This document shows, one piece after another, positions 48,302 through 59,104 of a stretch of 64,000 bases of DNA (positions are counted from its first letter, which is position 1; every line of letters starts with the position of its first letter). The DNA comes from Siderastrea siderea. Lineage: Eukaryota; Cnidaria; Anthozoa; Scleractinia; Rhizangiidae. The DNA lies in assembly GCA_964030785.1 (NCBI GenBank), contig OZ034975.1, forward strand, positions 18,771,142 to 18,835,141. The letters are read 5' to 3'. Under the pieces are notes generated by a model. The model saw nothing but the letters and a program-made list of their open reading frames with translations. It ran no database searches and was not told the DNA's origin. The translations under genes and the position numbers were made by a program.

Positions 48302-49027
48302 ATGGCTGCGATTTCGACGTTTAAAGATTTCCGATGTTTCGTCAACGTTAAAGAATACGTGCTATTTCTTGTACTGATTGCTTTCTTGTTATGTTCAGCC
48401 GCTGTTCACAAACCATTGCCCTGTTACAGCAACTCTGACTGTCCATTTTTCAACTGTTGCCGCATCGAGGATAAAGAATGTTACCAAAACTGCAAAGATG
48501 AATATTGTTCAAGCTATTTAGACTGTGGGTGGTTTGAAGATTGCTGTAGCGGTCAGTGCACTCGACCCCGTACTAATTGTCTTGGACATTCTTGTGACAC
48601 GGACTCGGATTGCGGAAGGAAAAGCTTACGTTGTTGTCAAGGACTTTGCCTTGAAGAGGAGGACTACCATTGTCATGATCATAGCACTGCTATTGTTTTG
48701 GCCTCGGTATTTGGCACAATCGGTTTTTTGGTCGTCATCATCATATTATACATTTACTGCGCTCGCAGGCGTATCCTTGTTGTGACGTGTCCTTCGTCAC
48801 GTAGTCGTGACGAGACAGATTCCGTGACTCAAGAACCACTCGACCCAAGACAAGACGCCCCACCCTACCTCGGACAGGATCCACCCTCCTACCAACAAGC
48901 CATCATTGCCCCACCCGACCACCCTGAATCAACGCGAGTAAGTGACGCACCTCCCCCCTACAGTGCAGCGAGGGAGGGGAGATCAGGGGATTTGTATCCT
49001 TCATATGGTGCTGCAATCAAACAGTGA
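48302..49027 (+). CDS. cysteine-rich single-pass membrane protein with PPxY tail
   Basis: An intronless 241-residue frame; I chose the ATG at 48302 because a signal-peptide-like hydrophobic stretch (residues 18-35, EYVLFLVLIAFLLCSAAV) follows it, although the frame opens 16 codons earlier. The lumenal part (36-127) has about 20 cysteines in three similar modules of the form DC-x5/6-CC (at 47, 75 and 104), recalling WAP- or Shisa-like disulfide domains without matching one exactly. One membrane span covers about 129-153, followed by CARRR as a stop-transfer signal. The cytoplasmic tail has PPY (187-189), PPSY (194-197) and PPPY (217-220), which bind WW domains such as those of NEDD4-family ubiquitin ligases, so sorting or ubiquitination control is a reasonable inference. 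The topology is type I. I do not recognise a named family; it may be cnidarian-specific. Confidence 0.85.
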   Translation: MAAISTFKDFRCFVNVKEYVLFLVLIAFLLCSAAVHKPLPCYSNSDCPFFNCCRIEDKECYQNCKDEYCSSYLDCGWFEDCCSGQCTRPRTNCLGHSCDTDSDCGRKSLRCCQGLCLEEEDYHCHDHSTAIVLASVFGTIGFLVVIIILYIYCARRRILVVTCPSSRSRDETDSVTQEPLDPRQDAPPYLGQDPPSYQQAIIAPPDHPESTRVSDAPPPYSAAREGRSGDLYPSYGAAIKQ

Positions 49028-49278
49028 TGTCGAGAATATAGAAAACTGCTTGAGCAAACACGATCTTAACGCTTTTCAGTGAGTGCAAATATAGGAGGTA
49101 CCATTTCTTGTTCTGTTTGGGCGAATTTAAACATGCTTCTCGCTCGTTTTTTGCTCCAAAGAGGATTGGTTTGATGCTTTTAGGCGTAATAGTTGGGTTA
49201 CACGAGAGGTAGCGCGCACGGACACTGAGAATCCGCATGTAAGGTTGTAGCGCGAAACGCGACTGGCCGCAAAACGGA

Positions 49279-49499
49279 TAGACTACGAGCAGTCTCTCCT
49301 TCAGCTCATGGTCAGTCCAGCAAAAAGAACAAGCGTGCGGGTGGGAAATTCACCTGCGACGTCGAAACGTGACTCGGGCGTGATCAGCCGCCGCCTCACT
49401 ACACACACGCGTCATGCTTCCACGCGACAGGCGATTCTCACGCTCGTTTGTGGGTTGTATCCTCTCGACTACCTCACAGAGAGACTGCTCGTTGTCTGC
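49279..49499. repeat. foldback element, family of 40532-40788
   Basis: Starts TAGACTACGAGCAGTCTCTC and ends GAGAGACTGCTCGTTGTCT; the interior is diverged and the arms now pair imperfectly. It sits about 250 bp after the membrane-protein gene. Confidence 0.85.
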
Positions 49500-50239
49500 G
49501 AAACGGGATCGACGCCAAATTGATTTTCAGAGCGTGAGCCCATAATAAGCAGCGAGTGGTTTTTTAGGCGCTTCTTCCCGTGAATCAAAACAAGCAGCCT
49601 GCAGAAAATTTGGAGTGAGTCGCAATTTTATTAGTAAACTTTTTGGGTCTATCCTTAGTACTGAGATGTGTTGTTCACAATATAAAAGATATTGATTTGA
49701 CATTCAATTGTTAATAAATCTGTTTGATATACATACTTCAACGATTAGAAATAGTCTGTTTTAGGACTAATATTAAATAGATCTACTACTTAAGAAATAT
49801 CAAAATTGACAGAATTGTGGTAGCACGAAGGAGGTTTGCGAGAGTGGCAAACACTAGAGTTGTCCCAATTTTTAACGAGCGTTTTCTGTAACTCGGGGAA
49901 AAGAAGACCTTGTTTCATAAAAAGGTATGCTAGTTTTTTTAATAGGCGAAAAGCCATTTTTGCCACACCGATTAGAGCCCTCATAATGTCATGTTTATGG
50001 TTCATAGTATTCACTTTAGAATCAGTAATTCTGATATTCAATCAAATAAAAAATAGAAACGTTTTGCAAAAGTGCGCTTAGAAAATTTTGACTATTGTGA
50101 TCTTATAAACATTGCTCGAATAAAAATATTAGAATACACTTACTCTTCAAACAGTGTAAGCTATCAAGTGCGTTGACATTTTCATAAGCACTCCAATTCA
50201 AATAACTGCCAACAAAGAACACTAAATAACTAACACTAC

Positions 50240-50552
50240 CGTAAATGATCAATTAAGCGCCGCGGCGCTTATTTAATATTCGAGGGCGGCGCTTATTTCA
50301 AATACGGGTAAAACAGTAGGGGAATATATATATATACTAGGTATGCACAATTTAATATAAAATTATTTCGAATGAAATACAAGAGGTATCATGAACGCAG
50401 TTTCTCAGTCTCTGTGAAAGTATTGCTGCTCAAATACAAGAGGGAACATGAACACATAAACAATACCTAAATTAGCGCCGCGGCGCTTCTTAATTATTTT
50501 CGGTAAAGGTGCGGCGCTTATTCGAGTAGCGGCGCTTAATCGATCATTTACG
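50240..50552. mobile_element. inverted-repeat element with GGCGCTTATT motif arrays
   Basis: Ends CGTAAATGATC(A/G)ATTAAGCG and its reverse complement. Each end holds repeated GCGCCGCGGCGC and GGCGCTTATT(C/T) units. The design parallels the GGCGTTTATT element at 43.8 kb. 313 bp, no coding frame. Confidence 0.82.
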
Positions 50553-50904
50553 TTATAAAACTAATCTTTTGACAAAATATATTTTCTTTCTACCTATTAT
50601 ACTTCATTCCGGTTTTTCGCACTAGTGACAGCATCGAGAATTCTGTACTTTGTGATGGAAAATAAGCATCAGGAATTCTCATCATAACGGACTTGAAGCC
50701 TTGAGCGTATATATATTTACGAAATTTTGCTTTCAATCAGAGTCGTTAACGTATCTATGACAACAGAATCTAATAAAATTTTAAGTTCTATTTACAAAGG
50801 GAAATTCTAATTTCAAGTGAATTGCTATATTTTCTGATGAAGGAAGTAGAAAAGAGAAGTGGTTGTAAGATACATCAGGGGTGATTTTTTTGCAATTTAG
50901 AATG

Positions 50905-53900
50905 TTAAGATACGTATCTCTTGATGGCAGCTAAGATCTGGAAGAAAATAAGAAAGATAACAGTCAACAGTAAACAGTAGACACCATTAAACAAACAAAA
51001 AGACAAACAAACAAGCAAACGAAAGGAGAAACAAACAAAAAACGTGAGAACACCGTTGTAACTTTGCTCAGTACACTGGTTATTTTGTTCTTGCACCCAA
51101 CAAGAATAACTATTTGGTTAACTTTGGGCTGCAAGTGGTTTTTTGTCTTCCGATACTTGTCAACAAAGCTTGTTGTTACTGTTGTTGAGACCTAAGACGC
51201 GTTTCTGGATTGCCCGAAAACTTTTCTACCCCGAAAGGCTATCTCTAAAAAAACAAAAAAGACATTTCTACAAAGCTGCTATTTTACCATGTGTTTTCAG
51301 ATAACAAAATGTTTAACTTAGAACAAACTTTCATACTTAGAAACTTATTTGCTTACAGATACAGTGTGAAATATAACGCAAGCAAAGTTTTTGAGAAGCG
51401 CACGCCTGACAATTGTTGACGAAAGTAGACGAGAGAAGACATCTGTCTGTAGCCGATAAGCGTTGACGAGAGTCAACGAAAGTTGACGGGAGTTGTCGAG
51501 AGACAAGGAGAATTGACAAGAGCTGACGAGAGTTGAGAGACAAGCAGAGATCAAACCCTTGTTCTCGCCTGATCTGCGACTCTCGCGCGCTCTCATCGAC
51601 CTTTATATGTGCTTCAGCTCATCCAGTCTTACTTTGTTCAAATTATTTAGAGAAGCGCTCTCAGACTGAAAACTCTCTTATCAACTGTCGCTCTCGTTTG
51701 GTGTAACTGTTAATCCTAGTCCTTGTTATTTGAAGTGTCTGTAGAAAGTTCAGAGTTGCAGTGGTCCCCTGCTACATCTCGAACATCAGTTCTCTTGAAT
51801 TCTTCACTATTCCCTTGATTTGTGTTGCGCAGTTATTTACTGTCATCTGAACAGCCGTTATCTCAAACTACTTCTTGTATCCCTTGCGTGTTCTAAATCG
51901 CAGGTTTTTCGCAAACAATTTTGCTCTATCTTTTGTGTCTGTGAGTGAAACCCTTTTTAGTGAAAGCTATTGAGCAGTACTTTCTTGTGGTGCTGTTTAT
52001 TATGCTAAGCAAGGTGGTTCTAACTTTGAGCCTGTGGACGAAATCCCAAAGTGTGACCATTCAAATGAAAGCTACTGAGCAGTACTTTTGCGGTGCAGTT
52101 TGTTATGCAATGTTCTGGAAAATGGAATTTGGGATTTACTCTAAGGTTACCACTCGTGGTAGTTGGTTGACCCTCACCATTCTGCGATGGTCCTTAGGAA
52201 TACCAGCCTCTGTCAAGTCCTCTTCTGTCAAGTCACCCAGGAATTCCAAGTCATCCCATCCATAATCGAGAAGTTTCTTTGTGTACTGAGAAAATCCTAT
52301 CCGCTGCATAATCTCATCCACCGTTCGCGGTTTGGATTTCTGAAACAAAACAGTACTACAGTGTTACTACAGTGTTGCTTGCGAACTTAAGTCTGAAAAG
52401 AACTGGGTACAAGGAAGAAATGTAACGTAAACGGGGGTAAGGAGGGGGGGGGGGGAAGGGGTTGATAAGATCCGGAACAGGGAACATTCAGGAACACCCT
52501 CCAATACTGTACTATTTTATTCCTATTGTTAGCTACTTTATTCGTTCATTCGAATTTATTTAGTCATTTATGCGTTTACTTAACGAAAGGCTTTTTTTCT
52601 TCACGATCCTTTTTTAAGTGTTATTTTTCATGACTTCTTTCTCCGTGTTTCGGAAAGTTCCATGTTCCTGATTTTGTCGACGCTTGAGCGTTATTGGCGA
52701 CACACTCGTCTTAACCCATTCAGCCCCAGTAGTGACAAGCATCTAATATCCCTACATGATCAGACATACAGGTCACGAGAATAAAGGAAATGATCACCAA
52801 ACATGAAATGTCTTAATGTTTGTGTAAATATAAATTCTCCCGACTGGTACCATAAGAAACATGTGGGGAACAATAAGGAGAACATGCATATTGATATTGG
52901 GGCTTAAAGAGTTAAATAGAGAAGCAAAAAGCTCTGTAGCTTAACACTTTTATTGCCAGGGTCAAAACTTGCGTTGAACGTTTTCCCTTTGGAAGAAACC
53001 CTGAAGTGTGATCATTCAAATGAAAGCTACTGAGCAGTACTTTCCTATGGTGCTGTTTATTGTGCTGTACAAGGTGGTTCTAACTTTGTCTGTGGATGAA
53101 ATCCAAACGTGTGACCATTCCAATGAAAGCTATTGAGCAGAACTTTCTTGTGGTTCTATTTACCACGCTGTACAAGGCGGTTCAACTTTTGAGTCTGTGG
53201 ATGAAATCCTAAGTTGTGACCATTAATATGAAAACTATTGAGCAGTTTTGCTGTTTATTACGCTGTACAAGGCGGCTCTAACTTTTAACTGTCTGGATGA
53301 AATCCTTAAGTGATCATTCAAATGAAAGCTACTGAGCAGTACTTTTCTGTGATGCTGTTTATTATGCTGTACAAGGTGGTTCTAACTTTTGAGTCTGTGG
53401 ATGAAATCCTAAAGTGTGACCATTCAAAAGAAAGCTACTGAGCAGTACTTTCCTGTTGTACCGTTTATTATGCTGTACAAGGTAGTTCTAACTTTGAGTC
53501 TGTGGCGCTGGTGCTGTTTATTGTGTCGTACAAGGTGGTTCTGACTTTGTCTGTGGATGAAATCCAAAAGTGTGACCATTCAAAAGAAAGCAGCCGACAT
53601 TAAACTTTTAAGCCTGAAATGAAATCTTAAATGTGTAAACATTCACACGAAAGCACTAAGCATGCAGCTCGTTCACGTGCTGAAGTTTGGTTTTCAGCAC
53701 TTTGCAATATGTAAGGGTTAAATGGTAAGCTAGAACTCTTAATTAACCGACTGTGTAATAGAACAGTTTTCGACTGAGTGTCGTGAAACCAAAACCAAAT
53801 TACTCTGACCAATCAAAACAGAAGCAAACGACACGACGAAAAAATTAGGGCTCGAAGCAGTACATGTAATGGGCGCCATGCGCGGGAAAACGCGTGCGGC

Positions 53901-56900
53901 AAGTCAGGATTGGTTTGGGTTTTACTTTTGATTGGTTGAGAAAGTGGCGAGAGTTTTTGTAATCAATCACAGAGCACAAAGCAAAATCAAAGGAATTAAT
54001 TACAAAGCAAAATCAAAGCAAAATCACAAAGCAAACCAATCACAATCTAACACAGATCAGTGCAAATTACCTTAAGAGGTAATGGTGGGGGATCTCTGGA
54101 AGCCTGGAAAAGACAACAATCAACACAATTACGTGGACCTGGTTGTTCAAAGCAGGGTTAAGTTAACTTAGGATTAGTGTCAATTTTGAATTCTTGCAGC
54201 CAAAGGGCCAAATCACTGTTATCTTTACAATATTACTAAGCTGACAAAATTAATATAAAACGATAATAAAGAATAATATTAATTACAAAAATAAAGCTGC
54301 AATATTATGTAGCAGTGAGGGAAAGGGAAAAGCCAACGCAAAAACCTTCAAAATCTCAATTTCGCAGTTTTGATCCGGAAGGACGACAAAACACAACGAC
54401 TATGGTCAACGTATGTTTGTTTTAAGCCTAAATGTAGATATTCCTCGCACTGCGTATGCGCTGGTAATTACAAACGTTTCTGTGTTTTTAGCGAAAAACG
54501 TTGACACAGGTTGTGTGGAAGCCCTGTGGTTCATTTTTGAAACCATACCTTAATGGAGTCAGGCACAGGAGCTGAATGTCGCTTTGGAACGGCTGGAGGA
54601 TTCTCTACAGGGACGTTCCCTTGCCTGTCCAACAGTAAAAGCCAGCAAGCATTAAAGATTTGTCAGAACAAAACCCCCAACCGCAGACGTTATTCCAAAA
54701 TGGCCGACATAGCTTTCATTGTTTGTCTCGGTCTGCATAGTTATTCAGTGTGACCTATGACATCAGGCAAATGACTTCAACATTTCCATTCAACACTGTT
54801 CACCATTGTGGAATTCGACATGCTAAACGCGACCACAACCACAACCCTAGAATCTTTTCCCCTTTTCAGACCAAAATCTGTACCTTACAATTTCAGACTA
54901 GCAGGCAAAACATACTACTATTCAAACCCAAATCGGTCAAAACGTGTGCCCTGTTACAAACCATTACGGAGGCTCGTAATGGATTTTCACCGCTTAAGTG
55001 TTTTTGAAATAAGGAAAGATTACAAAAAGTATATCTAATATTTGGGCAACATAAAAATGTCTTTATCTCCCCGTTGGAACACCACAGGGTCGAATGTGAT
55101 GTCATTGAGTTTACTATGGCAAAACTAATGCTCCACAAAAGAGAACCTCTAAATTTCAGCTTTTAGAGATTATCTGAAAATGTAAGTCGGTGACCTAACG
55201 CTATTGCTATCCGGTGAAACTTAAGTTATATTAGAAGGAAAAGGTGTTTTTTTTTTACTGAATCACAAAAATTTCCAGTGGATAAATTTTCCCGAAACGT
55301 TTCTATTTGAAGTGGCACACTCAATGTTGCATGCGCGCGTGAAAATAATAGAAAGTCGGATTCCAGCTAAACTGAAGATTTTAAGTCAAAATAGGGGAGG
55401 GAAACCTAGAGTAATCTTTGCTGCAAGAGGCATAAACTAAATTCGAACTTACTTTTCAGGCAAGGGTGGTGAGTCTGAAAACATAACAAAACAGAGAATA
55501 AATTAGCCAAGTGATCGGCCAACTAAATCATATTTTACATCCAATACTTTCTTGAAAAAAAAATTGTAAATCCCGCAAGCCGGCTCTATCTCGGTCACAA
55601 AGAGCAAAATTGCAGCACTTCAGAAAACCGTTTGCAAGCTGGCTCTCCTCAAGGTAATTTGAATCACAAGAAGTGCAAAGTTAAAGAAAGTTAACGAACA
55701 ACGAAAAGTTAACGAACAACGAATGAACAATCGTTTAACAGAATCTTGGCAAGCCAGACCAGTGACGAAAACAGTGGTAAGACTTACCAGTATGAAAATC
55801 ATCAGTATTCATTCTATATTCTACATTTTAACTTGCATGAAGCAAAAAATCGCTAAATTTGAAGACTTCTAGCTAAAGCGGAAATAAAATAGTCATGAAA
55901 TCGCGTGAAATCTGAGCGGAAAACGCCAGTGGTTGACTCACAGCTGTGTGAACGGCCCTTCAAGTCACAAACCTTCTTGAGGAATTACGCTTTCACTTTT
56001 GCGTTTTGGAACGTGAGGCGACCTGACTGATCCTTTCCTGGTCACTGAAAAACGGGAGAAAATACCAACTGTCACGCAAACAAGAAAAAAGAAAAGAGAA
56101 AAACCAACTGTCACGCAAACAAGAAAAAAAAAAGAGAAAAACCAACTGTCACGCAAGCAAGAAAAAAGAAAAGAGAAAAACCAACTGTCACGCAAACAAG
56201 AAAAAAAGTAACAATACAACCCCTAGGGCCGATTATTTAAACGAATTCTAACTTAGACCGTGGTTTAAGGCAACAAATAAACCTCTACATCTGTTTACAA
56301 GTGGGTTACTTATAAGAAATAAATGTTATAGCAGTCTGTGCTACATGCCTGTTTAACATTTATTATGGCAAAGAAGCACACATATTTGAGTATGCCAGAT
56401 TGAAATCGATTTAGATCGTGGTTTTGTTAAACCTCGTCTAAACTAGTCATTGAAAAATAGGAGGACAAAGACGAACTGTCACGCAACAAAGAAAAAAGAA
56501 ACCAAAAGAAACACCTAGTAATTAAAAAAAAATGGGAGAACAAACAAACTGTCAGGCAAACACAGAAAGAAGAAACCAAAACAAACACACTTAATCGGGT
56601 AAAAACACTTACCCTCCTCAAGATCAGCAACGCTAATCAGATCTAACAAAAAATAAGTTACATAACTGTTTAATGGCTTAATTTTTTGTAAACAACAGAA
56701 TGACTTGTCTTCTTTAATTGACACAAACTAGAAAAGATTTACTTTCCCCAAACTATACTTTCTTAAATCTTGAGTATCCAGATTATAGAAGTTGTAACCC
56801 GACTGGGTAAATTTACCGAAAACATTTTTCCCTTAGCCTACACGAAAACTGGCAGGCCTTCGCCAAAATGGAAATTCAACAGAGATTGTCAAGAATTTCT

Positions 56901-59104
56901 TGCTGGGAAAAACTTGGACCACAAGAAAGCACTACTCGATGGCTTGCAGTAAGGTGATTACACTTGAGGATTTCGTCCAGGCTTTCAAAACTTTAGGACC
57001 ACCTTGGGAAGCACAATAAATAAGCACCACAGGAACGTAAGACTCAAAAGAAAGACTCTAGACTTAAAGCCAACTTTTACAGCATAATAAACAGTATTAA
57101 ACACAGCAAACCGTACAGCTCGCTGTCATTTTCCCTGAATAGAATAGAAAGGGTGCTTAGATTTAAGGATGCGCAAAACTGGACAAACGAAAATTACCAA
57201 GGGGCTGTGAAGATAGTTCCATGTTGTTGTTGTCTGGTAGCTTGACGTGCATCTCAACCCTAAAGCAACACGTGGACACTAGTTTTAAAATCTCTTGAAC
57301 ACATTTGTAGCATACACTCCTTTTTTTTATAAGAACGTCTAATTTTGCGGCTGAGGCTGAACCGAAACTGAATGTTCTTATTTTTTTTCAGGTTTTGAGC
57401 CTGAAACGTTCTTAGCATGTTCTTAAGTTACGTGGTATAGAATTTCAGAAAACTGATATAAACGTGACCAGGAAAATGACAAGAAAATATAGTCTGAGCT
57501 CTACAATAATAATAAAAAAAAGAAAATGTGACTCGACTCGAATCCCGGCAAGCCTGATTTTTTTCAGGCTTTCTTTTCGCAACTGCATAAGTTGCGTTAA
57601 TAACTGCGAGGATCTTCTTTACATTTAGAAATCATGTTGTTACTATGTGTTTTTAGCTCGAGGCAAAAACGGATGCAGAACTGAATAAAATTACTGCTTT
57701 GTCTCTTAGTCTCAGCTTGGGTAGGTTCTTAGTATGTTCTTAAAATTTGGGTTAATTTCAGCCTCAACGTTCTTATAAAAAAGGTTCTTATAAAAAAAAC
57801 AGAGTGTATATGACACTAAACAATTCATGCAATTTGGCGACACAAAAACAATGCTTGGTGCAGCACACCCTGTAACGGACGAAACTCGCATTATTCCCGT
57901 TGCCGAAAACTTTGCGAGAAACAGGCCTTTAGGATCCTTTCTTTTGCAAGTCAAGCAAGAAAAAAATGATTTTTCCGAGAGCAGGGTGGGTCCCTCAACG
58001 TCCTTAATGTCATAGCTGTATTTCGCCGCTATTTTCACACGCTTTTCTTTTGTGTGAATATCTTGTGAAGACACCTCTAGATATCTCCGAAGCAAAATGG
58101 TGAAATTGACACAAAAAAATAAAAGAGAAATAAACAGGGAGTAGGGAAAATGGAGCAAAAACAAGAACATATTTTCAAAACTTACATAATTTCTCCTGTT
58201 TTCTCGCCAAGATGTGACAGAACAATTCCGTCACATTTTTGTGGAAAGACATCGACCATGGTCCTTAGCGCAATACAGCACTCCCCTGTGTAGCAGAAGA
58301 CACACGACCAGTAGTTAGTTCATATACACCACGGTCTAAAGCAAATATGTGAATCTGATTGGTCATCACTGTCTATTCGCTGATGGACAATGATCGTGCG
58401 TGCTATATCTTTGAGAAGTAATTTTCTTTCCCATTTCTAGGTTTTCTCGCCTGTGCCTCGTTCACTATGCGCTCGTAGACTTGGCCGCGTGGTATAAGGT
58501 TAATTACAACTTTCTTGTAGCTAGTTAATTCGTAATCACGATTTTCCGCAATTTTCGATGATTGCCGTTTAACGCGAGGGTTTTTTCGCATTCACCAACA
58601 ACTTTAGAGGCTAGTTTAATTATTTTCGCTGCCGCCTATTTGGGACATTCGCTCGAACGTCCCTAGCTGTTGGGACAAGCTGCACGATTCACTGGGTTCT
58701 ACAGTATTCTCTCACGCTCTCTTAACGTCTCTCAGGCTCGTTAGCTTGCCTCCAGCCCACCGCTTCACGATAGCACACAAAAAGAACTACTAGTACCCAG
58801 GGCGGGGTTCCATTTAAGTTACGCGGGTGTTTTATGCAACATAGGCTCTGGAAGCCATCTTCAAATTCTCATTGGAACGTCGATCTCTCCATAAAGCGTA
58901 GTGACACAGCCACACTTTACTTTTGTTTTCACATACTTCCTACAGATGGCGAACGTTAAGTTAACAGTTGCATGTTGTAGAACTTTGTAACATTAACATC
59001 TCATAAGTGTGTTTACCGTAAGACTCATCATTGTCCACAGACTTGACGGCCAGTAGCAGATGCTGTTCCACCACGTATTTATGGTCTGATATTATAGGAT
59101 GGAG
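50905..59104 (-). CDS. SHIP-type inositol polyphosphate 5-phosphatase, 3' half
   Basis: An orthologue of INPPL1/INPP5D, which removes the 5-phosphate of PI(3,4,5)P3 at the plasma membrane and damps PI3K signalling. Exons: 59104-59017, 58285-58186, 57259-57198, 56642-56613, 56045-55974, 55474-55453, 54624-54549, 54103-54071, 52339-52178, 50937-50905. All are GT-AG, all phases join, 678 nt, 225 residues and a TAA. The first two exons hold the C2-like domain that follows the phosphatase (HPIISDHKY, DESYGECCIALR, LSHLGEKTGEI), close to human SHIP. Next comes a proline-rich linker with likely SH3 sites (DSPPLPEK, PPAVPKRHSAPVP, DPPPLPLKK). It ends in a SAM domain (DEIMQRIGFSQYTKKL, GWDDLEFLGDLTEEDL, finishing ILAAIKRYVS), as in SHIP2. 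No NPxY motif appears in these exons. The SH2 and catalytic exons were not found up to 64000 and should lie beyond the edge. Confidence 0.93.
51196..51410. repeat. relative of 34776-35325, without the nested MITE
   Basis: Ends GCGTTTCT and AGAAGCGCACGCCTG; shares CATACTTAGAAACTT and ACAGTGTGAAAT with the 34.8-kb copy. Lies in the last SHIP intron. Confidence 0.6.
51415..51545. repeat. short GAGAGTTGAC-type tandem repeat
   Basis: Irregular 12-15 bp units (GACGAGAGTTGAC, GACGGGAGTTGTC) in the last SHIP intron. Confidence 0.75.
51955..53600. repeat. about 100-bp tandem repeat (minisatellite), split by the SAM exon
   Basis: Units carry AATGAAAGCTACTGAGCAGT, GTGCTGTTTATTATGCTG and AAGGTGGTTCTAACTTT, with starts near 53025, 53128, 53230, 53324 and 53431; two more units lie at 51955-52110, on the other side of the SAM exon at 52178-52339. 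Unit length varies from 94 to 107 bp and copies are diverged. Confidence 0.85.
53757..54052. repeat. interspersed repeat, inverse copy of 47568-47876
   Basis: Contains GTGAAACCAAAACCAAATTA, GCGCGGGAAAACGCG and TTGATTGGTTGAGAAAG, matching 47568-47876 on the other strand. Ends in AAAGCAAAATCA tandem units. In a SHIP intron. Confidence 0.65.
56063..56211. repeat. four 38-40 bp tandem repeats, SHIP intron
   Basis: Units CCAACTGTCACGCAAACAAG followed by an A-rich run. Single diverged relatives appear near 56475 and 56547. Just 5' of the exon at 55974-56045 in transcript order. Confidence 0.9.
57312..57809. mobile_element. 498-bp inverted-repeat element, SHIP intron
   Basis: Ends ATACACTC followed by a T-run and TATAAGAAC, mirrored at 57775-57809; GTTCTTAG/CTAAGAAC words recur inside. 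The interior (57539-57650) holds a degraded tRNA-derived piece: CGAATCCCGGCAAGCC, TTTTTTCAGGC and GCAACTGCATAAGTTGC. Confidence 0.72.

Noticed and set aside
56063..56211. CRISPR-like array of regular repeats
   Set aside because: Units are directly joined with A-rich variation and no unique spacers, in an animal intron; an ordinary minisatellite.
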